From Rugamonas fusca (GTDB taxonomy: Bacteria; Pseudomonadota; Gammaproteobacteria; Burkholderiales; Burkholderiaceae_D): a DNA stretch of 64,000 nucleotides. Where the stretch lies: NCBI RefSeq assembly GCF_014042365.1, contig NZ_JACEZS010000025.1:1-64000 (forward strand), read 5' to 3'. The number at the start of each line of letters is the position of its first letter. Positions within the stretch are counted from its first letter, which is position 1. Under the pieces are notes generated by a model. It saw nothing but the letters and a program-made list of their open reading frames with translations. It was not told the origin of the DNA and did no database searches. Made by a program: the position numbers and the translations under genes. Shown piece by piece: positions 49,651 through 59,113 of this stretch.

Positions 49651-51009
49651 ATGAATCCAGCTGGCCCGAGCTTTGCCGTGCGGCGCGACGCCGCCATTCT
49701 GATCGTGGACGATGCGCCGGACAACCTGGGCACGCTGCGCAAGATGATGGTGCAACAGGGTTACCAGACCTTTGTCGCCACCTCCGGCGAACGGGCGCTG
49801 CAGATCGCGCGCCGGGTGCATCCGGACCTGATCCTGCTGGATGTGGTCATGCCCGGCATGGACGGTTTCGAGACCTGCCGCCAGCTCAAGAGCCATGCGG
49901 CCACCCAGCGCATTCCCGTCATCTTCATGAGCGCGCGCACGGAGACCGAAGACGTGGTGGCCGGCTTCGACATCGGCGCCGTGGACTACATCGGCAAGCC
50001 GCTGCGCATGGCCGAAGTGTGCGCCCGCGTGCGCACCCAGCTGCAAATCCGCAGCAACAGCGAGAACCAGGAAGAGCAGGCCGAGCGCCTGCGCACCATC
50101 GTCAACAACATGGCCGAAGGTTTGCTGATCATCGAGTCGGACGGCCGCATCCAGTTCACCAACCCGGCCTGCGACAAGTACCTGGGCTACCAGGAGAACG
50201 AACTGGCCGGGCGCTCCATCACCGAGCTGCTCAACCCCATGGTGGCGCAGGAATACCTGGACTACTTCGAGCGCTACGCGGCAGCGCCGCAGACGGCCCA
50301 CAACCACGGCACGCGCGAGGTGATCATCCGCCACCGCAACGGCAGCTCCGTGTGCATGGACCTCACGCTCACGCCCATGTACCTGCGCCAGCCGCTGTTC
50401 ATCGGCCTGCTGCACGACATCACCCACCACAAGCAGTCCGAGGATGCGCTGCAGCGTGCGGCCATGGTCGATCCGCTGACCATGATCGCCAACCGCCGCC
50501 ACTTCGACGCCTTCCTGGAAAAGGAATGGCAGCGCGCCCTGCGCAGCGGCATGCCGCTGTCGCTGGTGGTGCTGGACGTGGACCACTTCAAGCTGTACAA
50601 CGACACGCTGGGCCATCCGGCCGGCGACGCCTGCCTGCAGCAGGTGGCGCAAGCCATCGCCTCGCACGCGCTGCGCCCGACCGACCTGGCGGCCCGCTAC
50701 GGCGGCGAGGAATTCGTGCTGCTGTTCGCGGAAACGGACGCCGACTCGGCCTACCTGCTGGCCGAGTCGATCCGGGCCCACGTGGAGTCGCTGCAACTGC
50801 CCCACCCCCGCTCGCCCACGTCGCCGTGGATCACGGTCAGCATCGGCGTGTCGACCATCCAGCCCCACCAGCTCGACAGCACGGAATCGCTGTTCGTGGC
50901 GGCCGACCGCGTCATGTACGTGGCCAAGGAAAGTGGCCGCAACCAGGTGCAGGCCACCCTGCCCGGCAACGCGGCCATGGATGCCATCAAGGCGCTCACT
51001 TCGCGCTGA
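49651..51009 (+). CDS. Response regulator-PAS-GGDEF diguanylate cyclase
   Basis: Signalling protein of 452 residues predicted to make cyclic-di-GMP. Receiver domain (about 14-130) with Asp64 (ILLDVVMPGMDG) and Lys in YIGKPLR; PAS domain (about 150-265; NNMAEGLLIIESDGRIQFTNPACDKYLGYQENELAG); GGDEF domain (about 280-440) with active site GGEEF at 351-355. An inhibitory I-site RxxD (Arg342-Asp345) lies exactly five residues upstream, so product feedback is expected. The start at 49651 (MNPAGPSFAVRRDAAILIVDDA) drops a non-homologous 49-residue extension. No partner kinase is adjacent. Confidence 0.92.
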   Translation: MNPAGPSFAVRRDAAILIVDDAPDNLGTLRKMMVQQGYQTFVATSGERALQIARRVHPDLILLDVVMPGMDGFETCRQLKSHAATQRIPVIFMSARTETEDVVAGFDIGAVDYIGKPLRMAEVCARVRTQLQIRSNSENQEEQAERLRTIVNNMAEGLLIIESDGRIQFTNPACDKYLGYQENELAGRSITELLNPMVAQEYLDYFERYAAAPQTAHNHGTREVIIRHRNGSSVCMDLTLTPMYLRQPLFIGLLHDITHHKQSEDALQRAAMVDPLTMIANRRHFDAFLEKEWQRALRSGMPLSLVVLDVDHFKLYNDTLGHPAGDACLQQVAQAIASHALRPTDLAARYGGEEFVLLFAETDADSAYLLAESIRAHVESLQLPHPRSPTSPWITVSIGVSTIQPHQLDSTESLFVAADRVMYVAKESGRNQVQATLPGNAAMDAIKALTSR

Positions 51010-51021
51010 GCGCCCGCCCGC

Positions 51022-52584
51022 TCAAAGCTGCTCCGGATAACCCGTGATGTCGGCGATCTCGGCGTACATGGGCTGCAGCCGCTCGTACATCTTCAGGTAG
51101 ACGCGCCGGTACAGCCGGTCGTACATCTTCTGGTTAGCGGCAATCGGCTGGAACACGCGGCCCGTGCGCGTCATGGCGCGGATGGCGGTATCAAAGTCCG
51201 CATGCAGCCCCAGGCCGGCCGCGATCGCGATGGCCGCGCCCAGGCCCGAGGTTTCATACACGTGCGCGCGCGCGGCGGGCAAGCCAAAGATATCGGCCGT
51301 CAGCTGCATCGCCGCATCGCTCTGCGAGCCACCGCCTGCCACGCGCAGCTCCGTCACGGCCACACCGCTGCGCTTCTCGATGCGCTCCTTGCCTTCGCGT
51401 AGCGCGTAAGCCAGCCCTTCGAGGATGGCGCGGTACATGTGGGCGCGCGTGTGCACGTCGCCAAAGCCGATCATGGCGCCCTTGGCTTCCGGCCCCGGCA
51501 CCCGGATGCCGGGACTCCAGTACGGTTGCAGCATCAGGCCCATGGAACCGGGCGGCACCTGCTCGACCAGCTGGTCGAACATGGCTTCGGGCGCCGTGCC
51601 CCGCTCGCTGGCCGTGGCCTGCTCCAGGTGGCCAAACTGCTCCTTGAACCAGTTCACCATCCAGTAGCCGCGGAAGATCTGCACTTCCGTGCTGTAGGCG
51701 CCCGGAATGGCGGCCGGATACGGCGGGATGAACGGCGTGACCTCCACGTATTTTTTGGTGGTGGTGTTGATGGTGGCCGTGGTGCCGTAACTGAGGCAGC
51801 CGATGTGCGGCGCCAGGCCGCCGGCGCCGATCACCTCGCACGCCTTGTCGGCGGCGGCGGCCACCAGCGGCGTGCCGGCCGGGATGCCGGTGGCCTCGGC
51901 GGCGGCGGCCGTGATGGCGCCGATCACCGTGCCCGGCTCCACCAGTTCCGGCAGCATGTCCGGCTTGATGGCCAGCGCCTGCCATTTCCAGTCACGCTTG
52001 CCGGCCCACTTGTGGCCCTTGTAGTCGAACGGCAGGTAGGCCACCTGCGAACCGATGGAATCGACCATGCGCCCGCACAGGCGATAGTTGAGAAAGCCCG
52101 ACAGCAGCAGGAACTTGTCGGTTTTGGCCCAGATGTCGGGCTGGTGGGCGGCGATCCAGTTGATCTCCGCTTCGCGCCGGAAGTATTCGATGGTACTGCT
52201 CACGCCAGCCACCTTGAAGGCCGTGCGCCACAAGGCGTTCAGCGGCGGCACCTGTTCCGTGCGGCGCTGGTCCAGCCAGGTGATGGCCGGGCGCAGCGGG
52301 TTGCCGTCGCGGTCCAGGTTGATGACGGTGCCACGCTGGGTGGTGACGGCAACGCCCTTGACGGCGGACTTGGGGATATCCGTTTCCGCCCACAGCCGCT
52401 GGCAGGCCACGCACACGGCCTTCCAGTAGCCGTCCGCGCTGTGCTCGGCCCAGCCGGGATTGTCCGAGAAATACGGCTGCAAATGCACCTGGGTCTTGGC
52501 CGCCAGGTTGCCGCGCAAATCGAACAGCAGCGCGCGCACGCTCTGGGTGCCGTTGTCGATGGAGAGAAGATATTGTTCGGCCAT
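51022..52584 (-). CDS. FGGY family carbohydrate kinase
   Basis: ASKHA-fold sugar or polyol kinase of 520 residues. The phosphate-1 motif is LLSIDNGTQSVRALLFD, and the catalytic Asp is probably that in PAITWLDQRR. GCLSYGTTATINTTTKKYVEV and RVAGGGSQSDAAMQLTADIFGLP are family segments; the last contains the adenosine motif. The substrate is unknown. The GlpD-like neighbour suggests a glycerol-like polyol, but the protein is longer and different from standard GlpK. It is the last gene of a three-gene operon, 14 bp after the dehydrogenase stop. Confidence 0.85.
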   Translation of the reverse strand: MAEQYLLSIDNGTQSVRALLFDLRGNLAAKTQVHLQPYFSDNPGWAEHSADGYWKAVCVACQRLWAETDIPKSAVKGVAVTTQRGTVINLDRDGNPLRPAITWLDQRRTEQVPPLNALWRTAFKVAGVSSTIEYFRREAEINWIAAHQPDIWAKTDKFLLLSGFLNYRLCGRMVDSIGSQVAYLPFDYKGHKWAGKRDWKWQALAIKPDMLPELVEPGTVIGAITAAAAEATGIPAGTPLVAAAADKACEVIGAGGLAPHIGCLSYGTTATINTTTKKYVEVTPFIPPYPAAIPGAYSTEVQIFRGYWMVNWFKEQFGHLEQATASERGTAPEAMFDQLVEQVPPGSMGLMLQPYWSPGIRVPGPEAKGAMIGFGDVHTRAHMYRAILEGLAYALREGKERIEKRSGVAVTELRVAGGGSQSDAAMQLTADIFGLPAARAHVYETSGLGAAIAIAAGLGLHADFDTAIRAMTRTGRVFQPIAANQKMYDRLYRRVYLKMYERLQPMYAEIADITGYPEQL

Positions 52585-52598
52585 ATCGTCTGATTGTT

Positions 52599-54215
52599 TT
52601 AGTTGTTCTCGTTGCTCATGGCGCGTTGCGCCGGCAGGCTGTAATGGGCAGCCCATAATGCCAGATAGGCGCGCTGTTCGTCATCCCAGCGCTGGTCGCT
52701 CCAGCCCAGTTCCGGCTGGCAGATGGCGCGCACGCGCGGCAGTATCTCCACGCCGCCGCCGCGCAACTGGATGCCGATGCGGCTGCGGCGCAGCAGCAGA
52801 TCGTCCAGCTTCTGCACCGATTCGCAGCGGGCCGCCCAGCGCAGTTGGACCCACAGCGTTTCCGTTCCCGGTATGGTGGCCAGTTCGCCCGGCTGGGCCG
52901 CATCCACCAGCGCTTGCGCCTGGGCGCCGTAACGTCCTTGCAGGCGTGCGGCCTGCATGACGGACAGTCGGCGGTCGTAGCGCAGCGGCGCGGCCGGATC
53001 GAAGATGGGACGCGGTTCGAGCTTGTCGCGCCAGTCCGGCAGCAGCGTGGCGGCCTTGCGCAGCGCGTCGAGCGCGATCACGCGGAAGGTGGTCATCTTG
53101 CCGCCAGTGACGGTCAACAGGCCATCTTCCAGCCATAACGCATGGTCGCGCCCTTCCTTGGACGGATCGCTCTTGCCGCTGTCAATCACGGGACGCACGC
53201 CCGCGTAGCTGGCCAGGATGTCGCCCTCGTTCAATCCCAGTTGCGGGAACTGGTCGTGCAGCGCCGCCATCAGGTAATCGACTTCACCCCGCGTGATGGC
53301 GGCCTCGCGCGCCATGTCGCCCTTGTGGTCCACGTCCGTGGTGCCCACCAGCGTTACGCCCTCCCAGGGGAAGGCGAACACGGGGCGGCCATCGGCCGGA
53401 TGCATCAGGCTCACGGCCTGCGCCAGCGGCAACCGCCAAGCCGGCAGCACCAGGTGGCTGCCGCGCAGTGGCCGCAGCCGGGGCGCCGCCCCGCCCTGGG
53501 CCCGCAAGCCGTCGGCCCAGGCGCCGGTGGCGCTGATGACGAGGCGCGCGCGCACTTCGTGCGACTGTCCCGTCACGCCATCGCGCACCTTCGCGCCGCA
53601 CACCTTGCCGCCGTTGTCCGCTGAACGCAGCAGCGATTCCACCGCCATGTAGTTGAGCGCCACACCACCATGCTGCTGCGCCTCGCGCAGCACGCGCAGC
53701 ACCAGGCGCGCGTCGTCGGTCTTGGCGTCCGTGTAGCACATGCCGCCCTGCAGGCCGGCGTTGGCGATGTTGGGCGCCAGCGCCAGGAAATCGTCATGGC
53801 CAAAATAGTGGCGCGCACGCTGGCCCGCCATCAGGTCGTAGATGGCCAGGCCGAGCAGGAACATGCGCCGGCCCGGCTTGCGCCCCTGGTAATCGCCGAA
53901 CGCGAAGCTTTGCGGCTCCACCAGGCCGGCCGCGTCGCGCAGCAACTGCTGGCGCTCGTGCACGGATTCGCGCGTGAGGCCGAACTTGCCCTCCTTCAGG
54001 TAGCGCAGGCCGCCGTGCACCAGCTTGGACGAGCGGCTCGACGTGCCCCACGCGAAGTCGCGCTGCTCCACCAGCAGCGTCTTCAAGCCGCGCCGCGCCG
54101 CTTCCAGCAGGATGCCGGCGCCCGTGATGCCACCGCCGATCACGACCAGGTCCCAGTCGCGCGCCAGCAGTTGCGCGGCGCCGCCACGGCCACCGCTGTT
54201 CCAGTGGGCGCTCAT
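52599..54215 (-). CDS. GlpD-like FAD-dependent glycerol-3-phosphate dehydrogenase
   Basis: FAD enzyme of the glycerol-3-phosphate dehydrogenase type, 538 residues. The dinucleotide-binding start is DLVVIGGGITGAGILLEAARRG, followed by the family signature WGTSSRSSKLVHGGLRYL. FPWEGVTLVGTTDVDHKGD and YAGVRPVIDSGKSDPSKEGRDH are conserved. It would oxidise glycerol-3-phosphate or a derivative to the keto form and feed electrons to quinones. Its ATG overlaps the upstream stop codon (ATGA), so it is translationally coupled. Confidence 0.85.
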   Translation of the reverse strand: MSAHWNSGGRGGAAQLLARDWDLVVIGGGITGAGILLEAARRGLKTLLVEQRDFAWGTSSRSSKLVHGGLRYLKEGKFGLTRESVHERQQLLRDAAGLVEPQSFAFGDYQGRKPGRRMFLLGLAIYDLMAGQRARHYFGHDDFLALAPNIANAGLQGGMCYTDAKTDDARLVLRVLREAQQHGGVALNYMAVESLLRSADNGGKVCGAKVRDGVTGQSHEVRARLVISATGAWADGLRAQGGAAPRLRPLRGSHLVLPAWRLPLAQAVSLMHPADGRPVFAFPWEGVTLVGTTDVDHKGDMAREAAITRGEVDYLMAALHDQFPQLGLNEGDILASYAGVRPVIDSGKSDPSKEGRDHALWLEDGLLTVTGGKMTTFRVIALDALRKAATLLPDWRDKLEPRPIFDPAAPLRYDRRLSVMQAARLQGRYGAQAQALVDAAQPGELATIPGTETLWVQLRWAARCESVQKLDDLLLRRSRIGIQLRGGGVEILPRVRAICQPELGWSDQRWDDEQRAYLALWAAHYSLPAQRAMSNENN

Positions 54216-55822
54216 GACGGCACGGCCTCGGACGGCAGCAGCTTGCCGGGGTTCATGATCTGCTGCGGGTCGAAGTGGCGGAACAGCGCCTGCATGGCGC
54301 TCAGGCCCAGCTCTCCTTTTTCCGCCGGCAGGTAAGGCGCGTGATCGCTGCCCACGCCGTGCTGGTGGCTGATGGTGCCGCCATTGGCCACGATGGCCTG
54401 GCTGGCGGCCTGCTTGAGCGTACGCCAGCGGGCCAGGTCCTGCTCGAAATTGCCAGCCAGCCGGTAGACGAAGGTGGTGTACACGCTGGCGCCCTGCGCG
54501 TACAGGTGCGACAGGTGAGTGTAGGTGTGCACCTTCTCGCCGTGCTGGCCCAGCGCCGCCGTGGCGGCCGCCTCCACGGCCTGCATCATGCCGGCCACGC
54601 GCGGCCAGTCGACGGCCGTTTCCACCGTGTCGATGGCGTAGCCGTGCTGCCAGGCCGCGTTGCGCAGGTAGACGTTGCGGAAGCGGTTCTGCTTCCACTT
54701 GTCGCCCATGTAGCGGCCGATGTGCACGCCGCCGCGCGCGCGCGTGAGGGCCAGCGCGTCCTTCAGGGCCGCCCTGGCGGCGGCCTTGCGACCGCTCACG
54801 CCTATCATCAGCATGCACTTGCCTTCGCCGCAGCCGCGCAGGCGCAGCCACGTTTCCAGCGCCCCGATCAGGGTCTGGTGGCCGGCCAGCGCCAGCATGG
54901 TCACCGTCTCGAGCGGATTGGACAGGCGCAGCATGGACAGCGACAGGCCGGCCTGCACCACGGCGCGCACGGCCTGTTCGGCCTGGTCCCAATTGGGGAA
55001 GAACACGGCATGGAACGATTCATATTCGGGCAGCGGCGTCACGCGCACGGTCGCTTCCGTCAGGATGCCGAGCCGCCCCTCGGATCCGAGCACTACTTCG
55101 CGCAAATCAGTGCCGGCGGCCGAGGCGGGGAACGTGGGAATATCGAGCGTGCCGGCCGGCGTTTCCACCTTGCCGCCCCTGAACATCTGCTCGATGCGGC
55201 CATAGCGCAACGATTGCTGGCCGGACGAACGGGTGACCACCCAGCCGCCCAGCGTCGAGTATTCGAACGACTGGGGGAAATGGCCCAGCGTGTAGCCGTG
55301 GGCGCGCAGTTGCGCCTCCAGGTCCGGGCCGAACACGCCGGCGCCGAAGGTGGCCAGCTGCGACTGGGTGTCGAGGCTAAGCAGGTTGCGCAGGCGGGTC
55401 AGGTTCACGGCCAGCACGGGACGCGGGCCGCCAGGCGCCGTCAGGTGGCCGGCCACGCTGGTGCCGCCGCCCTGTGGAATCAGCGCCACATGGTGTTCGG
55501 CCGCGTAGTCCAGCAATTCACGCACCTGTTCCGGGCTGTCCGGATAGGCCACGCCGTCGGGCGCAGTGTCGATGGCACCGTAGCGCAGGCGCAGCCAGTC
55601 CGGCAGGCTCTGGCCCAGCGCGTTGCGCAAGCGGACGGCCGGCGCCGTGTCGATCAGGCGATGCGGCGCCAGCCGCGACGGGCGCAACTGCCCGCATGCC
55701 GTCTCGAAGGCGGCGTCCGGGAATGGCGTGCCGCTCCCGATGCGCTGCGCCAGGAAGCCCAGCGCATCCTCGCCCAGCGCGAATTCTATGGTGTCGTCAC
55801 CCCAACCGTTCCAGCGTCTCAT
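54212..55822 (-). CDS. FAD-binding oxidase, alkyldihydroxyacetonephosphate synthase-like
   Basis: VAO/PCMH-type flavoprotein of 536 residues. The FAD-binding PP loop is IPQGGGTSVAGHLTAPGG; GGWVVTRSSGQQSLRYGRIEQM and GSEGRLGILTEATVRVTPLP follow. The C-terminal half has YMGDKWKQNRFRNVYLRNAAW and ISHQHGVGSDH; the latter aligns with the HHHGxG region of ether-lipid synthase (AGPS). AGPS replaces the acyl group of acyl-DHAP with an alkyl group. Whether this bacterial homologue does that or oxidises a related compound is not settled. First gene of the operon, divergent from an AraC regulator. Confidence 0.85.
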   Translation of the reverse strand: MRRWNGWGDDTIEFALGEDALGFLAQRIGSGTPFPDAAFETACGQLRPSRLAPHRLIDTAPAVRLRNALGQSLPDWLRLRYGAIDTAPDGVAYPDSPEQVRELLDYAAEHHVALIPQGGGTSVAGHLTAPGGPRPVLAVNLTRLRNLLSLDTQSQLATFGAGVFGPDLEAQLRAHGYTLGHFPQSFEYSTLGGWVVTRSSGQQSLRYGRIEQMFRGGKVETPAGTLDIPTFPASAAGTDLREVVLGSEGRLGILTEATVRVTPLPEYESFHAVFFPNWDQAEQAVRAVVQAGLSLSMLRLSNPLETVTMLALAGHQTLIGALETWLRLRGCGEGKCMLMIGVSGRKAAARAALKDALALTRARGGVHIGRYMGDKWKQNRFRNVYLRNAAWQHGYAIDTVETAVDWPRVAGMMQAVEAAATAALGQHGEKVHTYTHLSHLYAQGASVYTTFVYRLAGNFEQDLARWRTLKQAASQAIVANGGTISHQHGVGSDHAPYLPAEKGELGLSAMQALFRHFDPQQIMNPGKLLPSEAVPS

Positions 55823-55954
55823 CGTTTTCCTGTCCTCGTTGCGGCGCGCTTGCAGCAGTTGTTATACTGGCGCGCACCTGGCTAATCATGGCAGCAGAAT
55901 AAGACAGAACCCACACAAGGTATTGCGTATTCATGACATCCGCATTGTTCGATC

Positions 55955-57004
55955 ATGCCAAGCCCCACGCCTGACGCGCGCACCCCGCATGGCGCCCGCG
56001 TGGCCGGCTCCTACCTGCAGCCCTTGCTGGAGGCGGCCGCCGCGCGCGGCGTGCAGCCGGCCGCACTGGAACGGGCCGCCGGCCTGCCCGCCGGCGCCCT
56101 GAGCCCGTTGCCCGAGTCGCTGGCGGCCGACGATTACGTGCGCCTGCTCGACGTGGGCGCCGAACTGGCCGGCGATCCCCACTTCGGGCTGCACGTGGGC
56201 GAACGCTTCAAGCTGGGTACCTACAACGTGTATGGGCTGATCCTGCTCAGTTGCCGCGACTTCGGCCAGGCCTTCGAACAGACCATGCGCTACGAGCAGC
56301 TGGCGCATGACCTGGGCCGCTCGTCCCTGCGCGTGAACGACGGCATGGCCCATTACACCTGGCATTGCCATTACGGGCCGGGCCGGCGCCACCTGATCGA
56401 CAGCGTGTTTGCCGGCATCCGCGTGTTCGGCAACTGGCTGGCCGGGATGCCGCTGCCACCCGCCGAACTGGCGCTCACCCACGATGGCGGCGATCCGGCC
56501 GATCACGCTGAATACCTGCGGCTGTTCGGCGCCCTGCCCCGCTTCAACGCGCCGGCCAACACGGCCAGCTTCGACGCCCAGTTGCTGGCCTGGCCCGTGC
56601 CCAACGCGGACACGGGCCTGTATCCCGTGCTGCAACAGCACGCCGAACAGCTGCTGCAATCGCGGGCGCGGGCCGGGGCCGATGCCAGGGCCGAAATCAG
56701 CCAGCAAGTCCACGAGGCCATCGTGCGCAACCTGGCCCAGGGCCAGGTGCGGCTGGCCTCCATCGCCGACGAGCTGAAACTGTCGCCGCGCACGCTGCAG
56801 CGCAAGCTCAGCGACGCCGGCGCCACCTTCCAGCAGGTGCTGGACCAGGCCCGCTTCGCGCTGGCGCGCGATTACCTGCGCCAGCCGGAACTGAGCCTGG
56901 TCGATATCGCGTTCTTGCTGGGCTACCAGGAGCAAAGCGCATTCAACCACGCCTTCAAGGAGTGGTCGGGCATGAACCCCGGCGCGTTCCGCGAGCGCGG
57001 CTAA
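55955..57004 (+). CDS. AraC family transcriptional regulator (OruR/ArgR-like)
   Basis: A 349-residue regulator. The N-terminal ligand domain is of the Arabinose_bd type seen in OruR-like proteins (YVRLLDVGAELAGDPHFGLHVGERFKLGTYNVYGLILLS). The C-terminal AraC domain has two helix-turn-helix units: VRLASIADELKLSPRTLQRKLSDAGATFQQVLDQAR and SLVDIAFLLGYQEQSAFNHAFKEWSGMNPGAFR. It is divergent from the flavoprotein operon across 132 bp and probably regulates it. Confidence 0.92.
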   Translation: MPSPTPDARTPHGARVAGSYLQPLLEAAAARGVQPAALERAAGLPAGALSPLPESLAADDYVRLLDVGAELAGDPHFGLHVGERFKLGTYNVYGLILLSCRDFGQAFEQTMRYEQLAHDLGRSSLRVNDGMAHYTWHCHYGPGRRHLIDSVFAGIRVFGNWLAGMPLPPAELALTHDGGDPADHAEYLRLFGALPRFNAPANTASFDAQLLAWPVPNADTGLYPVLQQHAEQLLQSRARAGADARAEISQQVHEAIVRNLAQGQVRLASIADELKLSPRTLQRKLSDAGATFQQVLDQARFALARDYLRQPELSLVDIAFLLGYQEQSAFNHAFKEWSGMNPGAFRERG

Positions 57005-57099
57005 GAAGTCATTTCACAAAGGCCCATGGCGTCATTGTGACCCCTTGCCGTGCAAGCGCACCGTCTTCGGCGCCACGCCTGGCCATGGTCATTTTGAAA

Positions 57100-57537
57100 T
57101 CAGGTGGTGCTGCCGCGTACCCGGATGAAGGGGCCGATGCAACTGTTCATGTCGCGCTCAAAGCACATGAGGAACAGGTCACCGCTGGGGTGGAACAGGA
57201 TGTAGCTGGTGGCCACGTGGCCCACTTCCGTCACCTCGCCCGAACAATCGGGCTTGCCGTTGTCTTTCACAATGGTGTCCACGTGCTTGTAGAAGCCCAG
57301 CGTGTCGGGCTGGTCGGCCACCTCGAACGCCGATTCGGCCACCTCCTCGTTGCTCGTGACCAGGCTGCTGCCGTCGTCGTGGATATGATAGGTTTCGCTG
57401 CACGAGCCGTCGGCTAGCGTGATCTGCCAGGTGCCGATCAACGGATGGTCATGGCGCAGCGGCGCTGCCTGCCCGCCCGCGGCCGCCAGCGCGCACAGGG
57501 CCACGGCCACGCAACCGGGTATGATTTTCTTGAGCAT
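57100..57537 (-). CDS. Hypothetical secreted protein
   Basis: A 145-residue protein with a signal peptide (residues 1-24, VAVALCALAAAGGQAAP). The mature part begins HPLIGTWQITLADGSCSETYHIHDDGSSLVTS, a lipocalin-like or DUF-type small beta-barrel start, and has four cysteines (SC, DC, MCFE, SC) that could form two disulfides. I do not recognise a named family. It stands between the AraC gene and the P450 gene. Confidence 0.75.
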   Translation of the reverse strand: MLKKIIPGCVAVALCALAAAGGQAAPLRHDHPLIGTWQITLADGSCSETYHIHDDGSSLVTSNEEVAESAFEVADQPDTLGFYKHVDTIVKDNGKPDCSGEVTEVGHVATSYILFHPSGDLFLMCFERDMNSCIGPFIRVRGSTT

Positions 57538-57573
57538 AAGGGCCTCCGCTGGCGTCGACTTCCTGGCAATACC

Positions 57574-59076
57574 TTAGCCTAGCACTTTTTCACGATCAGG
57601 TCCCCCGCGCCAGCAGCGTGCCAGTAACTGCACGGGCAAGGCGCTGGGCGAATTGGTGAAGGTGAAGGTTTCCTCGGCCGGCGCGGCGCCGGGCACGGGG
57701 GCGATCGTGAAATGGCGCGCCAGCATGGACATCACCATCTTGATCTCGGCCATGGCCAGGTAACGGCCCGGGCAGAAACGGGGGCCGCCGCCGAACGGGA
57801 ACAGCTTGCGGCCCGGATCATCGCCGCGTTCGCCCGCCCCGTCCAGCCAGCGCTGGGGCAAAAATTCGTCCGGGCGCACCAGCTCGCTGTCACGTTGCGC
57901 GGCCAGCCGCGTCATGGTGAAGATGACCGTGCCGGCCGGCACCGCCAGGTCGCCCAGCATCACGTCGCACGTCGGTTCCACGGCCAGGAACGGCGCCACC
58001 GGCTTGAGCCGCATGGCTTCGCGGGTGGCCGCGTCCACGTAATGGAGCTGCTCCAGCAGGCGGTAGTCGCGCAGCACAGGTTCGGCGCCCAGCACACGGT
58101 CCGCCTCGGCCGCCAAAGCGCCAGCGGCCGCCGGGTCGCGCGCCAGGAAGTCGATCAGCCAGGCCGTCGTGTTGGACGTGGTGTCCTCGCCCGCGAACAC
58201 CATGGTGATGGCGTTGCCCACCGCGCCCGCGTCGGTAAAGCCGGAACCCGGTTCGTCGCAGGCGATCACCAGCGCTTCGAGCATGTTGGACGGCTTCTGA
58301 CGCAGCGCCGGCTGCTGCGCCAGGCGCTTACGGGTCTGGGCGATGAAGCCCATGACGGCCTGCTGGATGCGGGCGGCGGCCGCGTCAGCCTCGCGGTCGG
58401 GCGCGCGCTTGAGCAGCGGCACGCGCCAGTACGGCAGCGCCGTCGTCAGGCGCCGGGCCACGCGGTTGAACAGGAATTCGATATCGCGCTGCAGCGGATT
58501 GTCCTCCAGTTCCAGCGTGTTGATGTCCTGGCCCATGGCCAGTCCTATCGTCACGTCCAGCGTGTAGGCCTTCAGGTCGCGCAGCACGTCGACCGGACGG
58601 CCGGCGGCGATGGCCGCGCTCCAGCGCCGTTGCAAACGTTCCGTCATCATGCTCAGGGTGGGGAAGAAACCGTGGATCACTTCCGGCGTCAGGGCCCGCA
58701 TCACCAGCTTGCGCTGGCGGCGCCACTCGTCGCCCTCGGCCGTGAACAGGCCGCGCGTGCCCACCTCCTCCAGCATCTGCGCCGTGCGCGCGGAACGGCG
58801 CATGACGTCGGGCCGGTCGCGCAGCAGGCCGGCGATCACGTCGCGGTCCGAGGTGACGAGGAACTGCTTGCGCATGATCCTGAAGCGGTACAGGGTGCCA
58901 TACTGGCGGCCCCAGTCCTCCAGCACCTGGTGGAATGGCCGCCGGTTGATGGCTGCGATCACGCCTGTGAACGGGCGCCCTTTCGGCCCCGGCAGGTCGG
59001 CGATGCGCCGCCGCGGCGCCGGTGGCGGCGCCAGTACGGCCGCGCCTTGTGCGATTTCCATGCTAGCCTTGTCCAT
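57574..59076 (-). CDS. Cytochrome P450
   Basis: Heme monooxygenase of 500 residues. The I-helix oxygen-activation motif is FAGEDTTSNT, the K-helix ExxR is in TREAMRLKP, and the heme loop FGGGPRFCPGRYLAM holds the axial cysteine. There is no N-terminal membrane anchor, only an Ala/Pro-rich lead before DLPGPKGRPF. It looks like the P450 group with CYP4/CYP102-like signatures that use fatty or terpenoid substrates, but the substrate is unknown. The second of two adjacent ATGs (59076) is chosen, 5 nt after GGAGGAG. No ferredoxin or reductase gene is adjacent. Confidence 0.93.
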   Translation of the reverse strand: MDKASMEIAQGAAVLAPPPAPRRRIADLPGPKGRPFTGVIAAINRRPFHQVLEDWGRQYGTLYRFRIMRKQFLVTSDRDVIAGLLRDRPDVMRRSARTAQMLEEVGTRGLFTAEGDEWRRQRKLVMRALTPEVIHGFFPTLSMMTERLQRRWSAAIAAGRPVDVLRDLKAYTLDVTIGLAMGQDINTLELEDNPLQRDIEFLFNRVARRLTTALPYWRVPLLKRAPDREADAAAARIQQAVMGFIAQTRKRLAQQPALRQKPSNMLEALVIACDEPGSGFTDAGAVGNAITMVFAGEDTTSNTTAWLIDFLARDPAAAGALAAEADRVLGAEPVLRDYRLLEQLHYVDAATREAMRLKPVAPFLAVEPTCDVMLGDLAVPAGTVIFTMTRLAAQRDSELVRPDEFLPQRWLDGAGERGDDPGRKLFPFGGGPRFCPGRYLAMAEIKMVMSMLARHFTIAPVPGAAPAEETFTFTNSPSALPVQLLARCWRGGPDREKVLG

Positions 59077-59113
59077 CATGTCTCCTCCGGCGCCGGCATG
59101 GTGCCCGCCGGCG

